Positions 1 through 5,452 of a stretch of 7,335 nt of DNA are shown one piece after another; position 1 is the stretch's first letter; the number at the start of each line of letters is the position of its first letter. Where the stretch lies: positions 1 through 7,335 of the forward strand of contig JBGQHM010000339.1 in assembly GCA_041497995.1 (NCBI GenBank), given 5' to 3'. The notes beneath the pieces are model-generated. The model searched no databases. It was not told where the DNA came from and saw nothing but the letters and a program-made list of their open reading frames with translations. A program made the position numbers and the translations under genes. Source of the stretch: DATKMS01 sp041497995 (lineage in GTDB: Bacteria > Desulfobacterota > Binatia > HRBIN30).

Positions 1-2
1 AC

Positions 3-422
3 TACCTCGCCAAGCCGATCCGGCCCGAGCAGCTGGCGGCCGCGATCGCGGCGACGCCCAATCGCGCCGCCGAGCGCCCGCGGGTCACGGTGCTCGACCC
101 CTCCGCCCTCGCCCGCCTCCAGGCCATCGCGCCGAACGCCGAGGCGCTCGCCCGTCTCGTCGCCTCGTTCCTCGACAACGGCGCGGTGCTGATCGCCAAG
201 CTGGCCGAGGCCGCCGGCGCCGGCGACGCCACGGCGCTCCGCCGCCACGCCCACACGTTGAAGTCGAACGCGGCGAGCTTCGGAGCGACCGAGCTCGCCG
301 AGCACTGTGCGGCGCTCGAGTCGCAGGCACGGGCCGGCGACCTCGCGGGCGCCGGTGAGGCGGTGAGCCGCATCGCCCAGGAATTCGATGGAGCGCGAGC
401 CGCACTCGCGACGCAAGGATGA
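3..422 (+). CDS. Hybrid sensor kinase/response regulator, C-terminal part (receiver end + HPt domain), 5'-truncated
   Basis: The gene is cut by the left window edge and 139 residues remain. The fragment opens with Y-L-A-K-P-I, the conserved Lys-Pro end of a receiver domain, followed by its last helix. After a short linker, residues about 31-139 form a helical HPt (histidine phosphotransfer) domain with the hallmark A-H-T-L-K-S-N. His84 (codon 252-254) is the predicted phospho-accepting residue and Lys87 its usual companion. HPt domains pass phosphate between receiver domains, so the complete protein is probably a hybrid histidine kinase or a receiver-HPt protein; the sensor part is outside the window. 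The stop lies 5 bases before the preferred start of the next gene, a receiver-cyclase, which is a natural partner for the phosphate. The domain assignment is firm; the nature of the missing N-terminus is inferred. Confidence 0.85.
   Translation, partial: YLAKPIRPEQLAAAIAATPNRAAERPRVTVLDPSALARLQAIAPNAEALARLVASFLDNGAVLIAKLAEAAGAGDATALRRHAHTLKSNAASFGATELAEHCAALESQARAGDLAGAGEAVSRIAQEFDGARAALATQG
415..419 (+). promoter_or_regulatory. Ribosome binding site deciding the cyclase start
   Basis: AAGGA lies 8 bases before the ATG at 428, a good Shine-Dalgarno spacing. The in-frame ATG at 419 overlaps this motif and has no usable site upstream, so 428 is preferred. Because the site sits inside the last codons of the upstream gene, translation of the two genes is probably coupled. 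Confidence 0.6.
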
Positions 423-427
423 ACGCC

Positions 428-1519
428 ATGTCCGCCAAACCCGCCACGATCCTCGTCGTCGACGACGATCCACTCAACCGCGCCATGCTGTCGATGTCGC
501 TCGGGGCCGAAGGCCACCAGGTGCGCGAGGCCGGCAACGGTCGCGAAGCCATCGCGGTGCTCGCCGAGCACGCGATCGACGTCGTTCTCACCGACATCGA
601 GATGCCGGAGATGGACGGCTACGGCCTGCTCCAGCATCGCAGCGGCGACGACCGCCTGAAAACCATCCCGTTCATCGTCATCTCCGGCGTCGACGAGATG
701 GACTCGATCGTCGCATGCATCAAGCTCGGCGCCGAAGACTATCTACCGAAGCCATTCGATCCGGTGTTGCTCCACGCCCGTCTCGGAGCCTGCCTCGACC
801 GAAAGCGGATGACCGACGAGCTGCTGGAGTGGAATACACTCCTCAGCGAGCGGGTCGACGAGAAGGTACGCGAGGTGGAGCGGCTCAACATGCTGCGGCG
901 CTTTGTCACCCCGCAGTTGGCCGAGGCGATCGCCGCCGGCGGTGACTCGATCCTGGCGAGCCACCGCCGCGAGATCACAGTGCTGTTTTGCGACCTGCGC
1001 GGGTTCACCTCGTTCGCCGAAACGGCCGAGCCCGAAGAGGTCATGGCTGTCCTGCGCGAGTTCCATCATGCGGTCGGCCCGATGATCTTCGAGCACGGCG
1101 GCACCATCGCCCAGTTTACCGGCGATGGGATGCTCGTGTTCTTCAACGATCCCGTGCAGCTCGAGGACCCGGCGTGGGATGCGGTGCGACTGGCGATCGC
1201 GATGCGGGAGCGCACCGCCACGCTGTCGCAGCAGTGGCGCCGGCGCGGCCACGACCTCGCACTCGGCATCGGCATCGCAGTCGGCTACGCCACCTGCGGT
1301 GAGATCGGCTTCGAAGGTCGTACCGAGTACACGGCGATCGGCACCGTGGTGAACCTCGCCGCTCGTGTGTGTGCGATGGCACCCGGCGGAGCGATCCTCG
1401 TCACCAACCGCGTGCACGCGGCGGTCGACGACCGTGTGGCCGCATCGAGCCTGGGCGACCACGAGTTCAAGGGCTTCAGCCGGCCCGTGCCGCTCTACCA
1501 GATCGACGGCGCGCGGTGA
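428..1519 (+). CDS. Response regulator with class III adenylate/guanylate cyclase output domain
   Basis: Numbering is from the alternative ATG at 419; the start used here is residue 4. Residues 10-126 are a receiver domain: acidic pocket Asp15-Asp17, phospho-acceptor Asp59 in T-D-I-E-M-P, Ser89, and Lys111-Pro112. Residues 127-170 form a charged helical linker ending in R-R-F-V-T-P-Q, typical just ahead of a cyclase domain. Residues about 183-366 are a class III nucleotide cyclase domain with metal-binding Asp192 (F-C-D-L-R-G-F) and Asp236 (F-T-G-D-G), plus Asn312 and Arg316 in V-N-L-A-A-R. The usual purine-selecting Lys is Gln232 and the second selector position is Thr305. Proteins of this build make cAMP, or less often cGMP, from the triphosphate in the cytoplasm under control of receiver phosphorylation. 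The HPt protein encoded just upstream is the likely phosphate donor. The gene looks intact. Whether ATP or GTP is used cannot be read with confidence. Confidence 0.9.
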   Translation: MSAKPATILVVDDDPLNRAMLSMSLGAEGHQVREAGNGREAIAVLAEHAIDVVLTDIEMPEMDGYGLLQHRSGDDRLKTIPFIVISGVDEMDSIVACIKLGAEDYLPKPFDPVLLHARLGACLDRKRMTDELLEWNTLLSERVDEKVREVERLNMLRRFVTPQLAEAIAAGGDSILASHRREITVLFCDLRGFTSFAETAEPEEVMAVLREFHHAVGPMIFEHGGTIAQFTGDGMLVFFNDPVQLEDPAWDAVRLAIAMRERTATLSQQWRRRGHDLALGIGIAVGYATCGEIGFEGRTEYTAIGTVVNLAARVCAMAPGGAILVTNRVHAAVDDRVAASSLGDHEFKGFSRPVPLYQIDGAR

Positions 1520-1576
1520 GGGCCGGCCCATCTACCCGATGAAGGACGTTCTCGTGGTCTGACCATTCCAACTATC

Positions 1577-1588
1577 TGAATCGATTCA
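1577..1588. repeat. Perfect 12-bp palindrome, possible operator
   Basis: TGAATCGATTCA is perfectly self-complementary and lies about 100 bases before the AlpA-like frame, in a locally AT-richer stretch. Dimeric helix-turn-helix repressors bind such sites, so it could be an operator of the element's own regulator. I recognise no specific regulator. The rest of 1520-1688 shows no other feature. Confidence 0.3.
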
Positions 1589-1688
1589 AAACTGCCTCGA
1601 ATACAGAACTGATTTGGAGCTTAGCGCAGCCATTTCGCCGCGCGAATGAGGCATGTGTGGCGTGGCGGATAACGTGCAAGAAGAGCTG

Positions 1689-1904
1689 ATGCACACAGTC
1701 CTCAGGCTTCCCGAAGTCAAAGCCCGCACTGGTCTTTCGCGAAGCACCATCTACTTTCGTATTGCACAGGGCTCATTCCCGAAGCCTATCAGCCTCGGTG
1801 GTCGCGCTGTCGGTTGGCTAGAAGCCTAAATTCAGGAATTGCTGCAAAGCTGTATCGAGCCGTGGCGTGGCGTGGGCACCGGGTGCCCAAATCAAAGGAG
1901 ATGA
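1689..1904 (+). pseudogene. AlpA-family phage/island transcriptional regulator, broken by an in-frame stop
   Basis: The ATG at 1689 opens a frame with the compact AlpA helix-turn-helix layout: L-R-L-P-E-V-K-A-R-T-G-L-S, then S-T-I-Y-F-R-I, then F-P-K-P-I-S-L-G-G-R-A-V-G-W. AlpA proteins are small (about 65-75 residues) DNA-binding regulators of P4-like prophages and islands; in the cryptic prophage CP4-57 AlpA activates the excision gene. Here codon 47 is TAA (1827-1829), immediately after W-L-E-A, where relatives continue with an acidic residue and I-Q-E-W/L-L. After the stop the same frame continues I-Q-E-L-L-Q as expected, and runs to TGA at 1902. One base change (GAA to TAA) would explain the break. 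The 46-residue product keeps the helix-turn-helix but lacks the last helix. A GTG at 1674 is an alternative start. Recognition of the family is good; loss of function is inferred. Confidence 0.75.
1873..1889. repeat. 17-base palindrome (8-bp arms) inside the AlpA 3' end
   Basis: TGGGCACC and GGTGCCCA face each other across one G. The site lies in the region read after the AlpA stop, just before an AAAGGAG (1894-1900) that resembles a ribosome binding site but has no open frame behind it: the nearest starts meet stops within a few codons. It may be an operator or attenuator of a downstream gene since deleted, or chance in GC-rich DNA. Confidence 0.25.
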
Positions 1905-1983
1905 CGTGAATTAGCGGAAAACGCGCGAATGCTAAGTTGTTGATTCTTCATCATCTGGTTTACCGTCGTCTCCCTCCTGCTGG

Positions 1984-2005
1984 TCTTCGATTCCCCCCGC
2001 CTCCA
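1984..2005 (+). other. tRNA/tmRNA 3'-end-like fragment, possible att core
   Basis: The stretch TTCGATTCCCCCCGCCTCC (1986-2004) plus the following A reads like the T-loop, the 3' half of the T-stem and the 3' acceptor strand of a tRNA or tmRNA. The matching 5' acceptor strand (GGAGGCG) and the 5' half of the T-stem are absent upstream, so this is a fragment and not a gene. Tyrosine integrases of the P4 type commonly insert into tRNA or tmRNA 3' ends and copy such a segment, and an integrase start lies about 170 bases downstream. Reading it as an attachment-site core is inference from these two facts. Confidence 0.35.
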
Positions 2006-2112
2006 TTCCACGACTTCCGAGGGGAACCGAAGAAGTCCATCAAGCCACTGTTACTGTAAGCTGCGAATCGTTCGGTATACGGTCCGGCATGTTCCCAAGT
2101 CGCCCCATGGCA

Positions 2113-2173
2113 GCTGCCCCAAAAGTGGGGCAACTCTGGGGGCAACAGGGGAACTACGAAAGGGAGTTGCCCC
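2113..2173. repeat. Cluster of GGGGCAAC repeats ahead of the integrase start
   Basis: GGGGCAAC occurs at 2127-2134 and 2139-2146, its inverse GTTGCCCC at 2166-2173, and a one-mismatch inverse (GCTGCCCC) at 2113-2120. The outer and inner units can pair: TGCCCC (2115-2120) with GGGGCA (2127-2132), and TGGGGGCAAC (2137-2146) with GTTGCCCCCA (2166-2175). The second hairpin encloses an AAAGGGAG ribosome-binding-like site and ends one base before the integrase ATG. Repeats of this kind next to integrase genes can be arm-type integrase or excisionase sites, or autoregulatory operators. The hairpin could also hide the ribosome binding site. Confidence 0.5.
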
Positions 2174-2176
2174 CAC

Positions 2177-2350
2177 ATGCCGCTGACCGATACCGCCCTT
2201 CGCTCTGCCAAGCCGCGCGCCAAAAGTTTCAAGCTCTTCGACGCCGGCGGCCTCTATCTGGACGTGTGGTACTCACGGCAGATTGCGAAGCAGCAGAATC
2301 TCGCCGCCCCCCGCAGTGCCGAGACCATCCGCAAACACATGAAGAAGTGA
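2177..2350 (+). pseudogene. P4-type tyrosine integrase, N-terminal remnant fused to an unrelated tail
   Basis: The ATG at 2177 opens with M-P-L-T-D-T-A-L-R-S-A-K-P-R and then K-L-F-D-A-G-G-L-Y-L-D-V, the typical N-terminus of P4-like integrases (the arm-binding domain start, usually followed by a Gly-Lys-Trp-Trp-Arg segment). After Val30, near 2266, the similarity stops: the next 27 residues (W-Y-S-R-Q-I-A-K to R-K-H-M-K-K) are not integrase and I do not recognise them. TGA follows at 2348. Full-length relatives have about 400 residues, so the core-binding and catalytic domains with the Arg-His-Arg-Tyr residues are all absent. A ribosome-binding-like AAAGGGAG lies upstream. The matching C-terminal end of such an integrase is found at 5302-5397. 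The abrupt change of content indicates a deletion or recombination joint. Confidence 0.65.
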
Positions 2351-2488
2351 AAAGTTCGGTGGGGGCGCGCCGTACCTGCCTGCAAGACATCCACCGTGGG
2401 GTGGATACCCGAGACCGTGCGCGGCATTGAAAAAGGGCGCTGGCGACCCGGTGAAGGCCCACCTACGGTGTCGATCACCGACCGCTGA
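2351..2488 (+). other. In-frame open stretch after the integrase remnant, unidentified
   Basis: Directly after the TGA at 2348-2350 the same frame stays open for 45 codons to TGA at 2486. It contains V-G-W-I-P-E-T-V-R-G-I-E-K-G-R-W and ends P-P-T-V-S-I-T-D-R. The composition looks like a protein C-terminus, but I recognise no family and there is no convincing start. It may be the tail of a gene whose front was lost at the joint near 2266. Within it, ATCCACC (2389-2395) and GGTGGAT (2400-2406) form a short perfect hairpin with no T-run. Confidence 0.2.
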
Positions 2489-2503
2489 TTGACAGCGGCC
2501 GGT
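2477..2503 (+). terminator. Hairpin, possible weak terminator, before the acylase
   Basis: ACCGACCGCTG (2477-2487) pairs with CAGCGGCCGGT (2493-2503) over a 5-base loop, with one A-C mismatch in 11 positions. It overlaps the stop of the preceding open stretch. No T-run follows, so factor-independent termination is doubtful. A perfect -35-like TTGACA (2489-2494) falls in the loop and stem, but no good -10 lies at the right distance. The remaining leader, 2504-2644, shows no recognisable feature. Confidence 0.25.
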
Positions 2504-2644
2504 CTTGGTGCGCTAGCTGCGTGCTCAAGGTGTTAGATGACCTGATGCACTAGGGCACTTGTTCTTTGGCAGCTGTGGGCTTGTGCCAGAGTGGACTGAG
2601 GGCGGTAGGGTTGTTAGAAGGCCAAGGGATCGCGTCGTTCGTCG

Positions 2645-2651
2645 AAGGAGG
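2645..2651 (+). promoter_or_regulatory. Consensus ribosome binding site for a GTG start
   Basis: AAGGAGG, the full Shine-Dalgarno consensus, lies 5 bases before the GTG at 2657. It fixes the non-ATG start of the acylase and suggests efficient translation. Confidence 0.8.
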
Positions 2652-2656
2652 AGCTT

Positions 2657-5068
2657 GTGAAACACTTGATCTACTGTGTACTGGGCCTCACGGTTCTCGT
2701 TGCCATTCCCGCGGGGGCTACGGATATAGCCCGCTACATCCTTCCGCCCGGAAACTTCGGCGGCCTTCCGGTCACCGTGAATTCCACGGATCAGCTGTCG
2801 CTCTACTCGGGGCTCTCGCCGCTGCGCGACAACATCACCCCCGCTGACATCGACCACTTCTACCTTCCCGAGGACTTCACGCCAATCGGGGCCACCCAGG
2901 AGGAAGTGACCGGCCGGCCCGGGCTGCAGCTTCTATACGACTCCTACGGCATCGCACACGTCTACGGACAGACGCGGGCGGACGTCGCCTTCGGAGCCGG
3001 CTGGACCACGGCGCGCGACCGCGGGTTGTTGCTCGCGGAGGGGCGCGGCCCGGCACGCGTCGCCGTCGCCGACGTTCCCAACATCGACGCCTTCGAGCTG
3101 GTCACCTCCCTCCAGGCGTTCGTCCCGAGCGCGGAAGCCGAGGCGCTGGTCACGCAGCAGGTGCAGCTCATCGCGAAAACGTACGGCGCCAAGGGCAAGC
3201 AGATCATCGCCGACGCGCAAGCCTACGCCGACGGCATCAACGCCTACTGGGCGGCGCACAACATTACTGATCCGCCGGTGACAGTGAACGACGTCGTCGC
3301 GGTGACAGCATTTATCGGCTCGATCTTCGGCGCCGGCGGTGGCGGCGAGGCGGCGAACTCCGATCTGCTCGCCAAGCTCCAGCAGTCGCTCGGCAGCGAT
3401 CAGGGCTCCAAAGCGTGGTCCGACGTGATGCTGGCCGACGATCCCGAGGCTCCGACCACGATCACCAAGACCTTCAACTACGGCCCGCTGACGGGGGGCC
3501 CGGTGACGGGATCGGTGACGCTCGACGCGGGGTCCATCCAGAGCATCGACCCGCGCATCCCACCCGCGCAGGCGGGATTGGCCCCCGCCCACATACTCGC
3601 GTCGAACTTCCTGGCCATCGCACCGTCACGCTCGACGACCGGCAATTCGCTCTCGGTGATGGGACCGCAGCTTGGGTACTACTATCCGGAGATCGTGCAG
3701 CAGATCGATCTCCACGGACCGGGCATCAACGCACAGGGAGCCGCCGTCCCCGGCCTCGCCATGTACATCCTCATCGGACGCACGCCGGACTATGCGTGGA
3801 GTCTGACCTCGGCGGACCACGACGTCCGCGATGTGTACGTGGAAGAGCTCTGCGAGCCCGACAGCTCGACGCCGACGCGCGCCTCGACGCACTACCTCTA
3901 CCAAGGCAAGTGTCTCGCCTTCACCACCTTCAACGCCGGGACGCTGGGGACGACTCCGCTCATCTACAACCTCACGATACACGGGCCGGTGTTCGCGACC
4001 GCCACCGTCGGCGGTAAGCCGAATGCGCTCTCGCGCCGGCGCTCCACATTCGGCCGGGACGGGCTGAACCTTGCCGCGCTGAAAGACATGACCGAGGGCA
4101 AGGCGACCACGCCTTCTAAGTTTTTTAAAATCGCCAACCAGTTCGGGTTCACCTTCAATTGGGCGTACGTGTCGCGCAAGAAGGGGACCGCGTACTTCTC
4201 GTCCGGCTATCTGCCAAAGCGCGCGAAGGGACTCGATCGCCGTCTGCCGACCCTCGGCAACGGGAAATACGAGTGGAAGGGTTTCCTCAGTGGCAACCAG
4301 CATCCGCATGACGTCAGCGGTCCCGACGGGCTGCTGCTCAACTGGAACAACCGGTCGGCCCCGGGCTTCATGCACGGCGACGACAATCCGTACGGTTCGG
4401 TGCATCGGGTGGAGCTGTTCAACCGGTTCCCGCAGGCCGTGAAAATCACGGATGACGTCGGGATCATGAACCGCGCCGCCACGCAGGATGTGCGCTCACC
4501 CGTCTGGCCCGTCGTGAGCAGGGTACTCCACGCCGGCCAGGCCCCGACGGCCCGCGACCAGCAGGTCCTCGACATCCTCGACGAGTGGTTCGGTCGAGAT
4601 GCCCCGCGGCTCGATGCCAACGGCGATACGTTCTATGACGAACCCGGACCGGTGATCATGGATGCCATCTGGCGGCCGATCGCGGACGCGGTGATGTCGC
4701 CGGTGTTCGGCGCTCTCATCCCCGACCTGGACAACGTCCGCGACCTCAATTCTGGCTCTGGCACGTCGCCGGGCCTGTCGTACGTCGATAAGGATCTCCG
4801 TACGCTGCTCGGCGACTCGGTCACGGGTAAGTTCAACCTTTCCTATTGCGGCCTCGGCTCGCTGCCGCTTTGCAGCGCCTCGCTGTGGCAGGCGATTCAT
4901 CAGGCCGCCGACACCCTCGCCGCGCAGCAAGGGCAACCAGACCCGAGTCTCTGGCGCAAGACCACAGCGGTGATCAGCTTCGTTCCGGGACTCATCCCGA
5001 ACACGATCCCCTTCACCAACCGTCCGACGTTCCAGCAGGTGCTCGAGTTCGACCGATTGGGACCCTAG
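2657..5068 (+). CDS. Penicillin-acylase-family protein (Ntn-hydrolase), exported
   Basis: This 803-residue protein starts at GTG behind a consensus ribosome binding site. Residues 1-21 are a Sec signal peptide: a Lys-His start, a hydrophobic core, and A-G-A before the predicted cut. The early conserved block D-S-Y-G-I-A-H-V-Y-G is at 95-104. The predicted autocatalytic nucleophile is Ser316 in L-A-S-N-F-L, opening the beta chain; it is followed by G-N-S-L, G-P-Q-L-G-Y and D-V-R-D-V-Y-V-E from 389. H-G-P-V is at 442-445, and N-W-N-N-R at 562-566 carries the oxyanion Asn (564 or 565). The end, N-R-P-T-F-Q-Q-V-L-E-F, is typical of the family. Members cut themselves into alpha and beta chains in the periplasm and hydrolyse acyl amides such as beta-lactam side chains or acyl-homoserine lactones; the substrate here cannot be told. 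The gene is a lone transcription unit between two integrase remnants. It looks intact, but see the anchor-like tail coded after its TAG stop. Confidence 0.9.
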   Translation: MKHLIYCVLGLTVLVAIPAGATDIARYILPPGNFGGLPVTVNSTDQLSLYSGLSPLRDNITPADIDHFYLPEDFTPIGATQEEVTGRPGLQLLYDSYGIAHVYGQTRADVAFGAGWTTARDRGLLLAEGRGPARVAVADVPNIDAFELVTSLQAFVPSAEAEALVTQQVQLIAKTYGAKGKQIIADAQAYADGINAYWAAHNITDPPVTVNDVVAVTAFIGSIFGAGGGGEAANSDLLAKLQQSLGSDQGSKAWSDVMLADDPEAPTTITKTFNYGPLTGGPVTGSVTLDAGSIQSIDPRIPPAQAGLAPAHILASNFLAIAPSRSTTGNSLSVMGPQLGYYYPEIVQQIDLHGPGINAQGAAVPGLAMYILIGRTPDYAWSLTSADHDVRDVYVEELCEPDSSTPTRASTHYLYQGKCLAFTTFNAGTLGTTPLIYNLTIHGPVFATATVGGKPNALSRRRSTFGRDGLNLAALKDMTEGKATTPSKFFKIANQFGFTFNWAYVSRKKGTAYFSSGYLPKRAKGLDRRLPTLGNGKYEWKGFLSGNQHPHDVSGPDGLLLNWNNRSAPGFMHGDDNPYGSVHRVELFNRFPQAVKITDDVGIMNRAATQDVRSPVWPVVSRVLHAGQAPTARDQQVLDILDEWFGRDAPRLDANGDTFYDEPGPVIMDAIWRPIADAVMSPVFGALIPDLDNVRDLNSGSGTSPGLSYVDKDLRTLLGDSVTGKFNLSYCGLGSLPLCSASLWQAIHQAADTLAAQQGQPDPSLWRKTTAVISFVPGLIPNTIPFTNRPTFQQVLEFDRLGP

Positions 5069-5266
5069 TTCGGCGGACTGTGCAATGGTGGCATTTGTGT
5101 GCAGCTCAAGCCTGCACCGGCGGCTTCGCGTTCGGTGCTGTTCGTACTGGCAACACTCCTCGCTGGTGGTGGGATCTATCTCGTGCGACGACGTGTGGTG
5201 CGCCGAGACGTAAGCGAGGCGGTTGGTAGACGTTGGTGCACCGAGGTTCAAAGGATTCCCTGGCCC
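5069..5266 (+). other. In-frame anchor-like extension after the acylase stop
   Basis: The acylase frame is interrupted only by TAG (5066-5068) and then stays open for 66 codons to TGA at 5267. The sequence reads as a Gly/Cys-rich start (F-G-G-L-C-N-G-G-I-C), a linker K-P-A-P-A-A-S-R-S, a hydrophobic helix of about 17 residues (V-L-F-V-L-A-T-L-L-A-G-G-G-I-Y-L-V, 5135-5185), then R-R-R-V-V-R-R. Hydrophobic helix plus Arg cluster is the build of C-terminal membrane anchors and CTERM-type sorting signals. No start codon with a ribosome binding site is seen for an independent gene; the only in-frame candidate is GTG at 5099. I infer that it was, or still is, the C-terminus of the acylase, cut off by a nonsense change or reached by readthrough. 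Chance cannot be excluded for a 66-codon frame in GC-rich DNA. Confidence 0.45.
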
Positions 5267-5301
5267 TGAGCTACTGCTACCCGTGACTTTTCCCCAGCCC
5301 G

Positions 5302-5397
5302 TTGCCGGAGCGGCGCAAGATGATGCAGGCGTGGGCGGACTATCTTGATGCGCTCAAAGCCGGCGCGGAAGTGATACCGCTGTTCAAGAAGGCGTAA
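5302..5397 (+). pseudogene. P4-type tyrosine integrase, C-terminal remnant
   Basis: The frame reads L-P-E-R-R-K-M-M-Q-A-W-A-D-Y-L, then K-A-G-A-E-V-I-P-L and a Lys-Lys-Ala end before TAA. This closely matches the extreme C-terminus of P4-like integrases (R-R-x-L-M-Q-A-W-A-D-Y-L, then V-I-P-L). The catalytic Tyr region that should come before it is missing; upstream the frame meets TGA at 5284. The fragment lies on the same strand as the N-terminal remnant at 2177, about 3 kb away, so the two may be the ends of one gene whose middle was lost or replaced. They could equally come from two related integrases. No ribosome binding site or start is present, so it is not expected to be translated. 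Confidence 0.7.
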
Positions 5398-5422
5398 GAA
5401 ACCAACCGGACTTGACCACACG

Positions 5423-5445
5423 AGCGGCGGCGAAGCCGCCCCGCT
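5423..5445. terminator. GC-rich hairpin between convergent remnants
   Basis: GGCGGC (5426-5431) and GCCGCC (5435-5440) pair across a GAA loop, and three further pairs form beyond a two-base bulge. The hairpin lies between the ends of the converging integrase and hsdM remnants, where a shared terminator would be expected. There is no clear T-run on either side, so the call is tentative. Confidence 0.3.
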
Positions 5446-5452
5446 TCTGGTG

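Noticed and set aside
1520..1529. GGGCCGGCCC, a perfect 10-base palindrome right after the cyclase stop
   Set aside because: It has no loop and no T-run, so it is a poor terminator, and such palindromes are common in GC-rich DNA.
743..1531. Long minus-strand open frame opposite the cyclase
   Set aside because: It is a codon-bias shadow; the plus strand carries clear receiver and cyclase motifs.
1905..2010. A complete tRNA or tmRNA gene ending at the att-like fragment
   Set aside because: No 5' acceptor strand, D-arm or anticodon arm can be folded upstream.
2051..2081. TTACTG and TATACG as a promoter for the integrase
   Set aside because: The 19-base spacing and weak -35 match make it no better than chance.
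3626..4405. Long open frame on the minus strand inside the acylase
   Set aside because: It is an antisense shadow of the acylase in GC-rich DNA; it is Arg-rich, has no recognisable motif and no ribosome binding site.
5066..5068. TAG as a pyrrolysine codon in the acylase
   Set aside because: No Pyl genes or supporting context are in the window, and the family C-terminus is already complete at the stop; nonsense change or ordinary readthrough is simpler.
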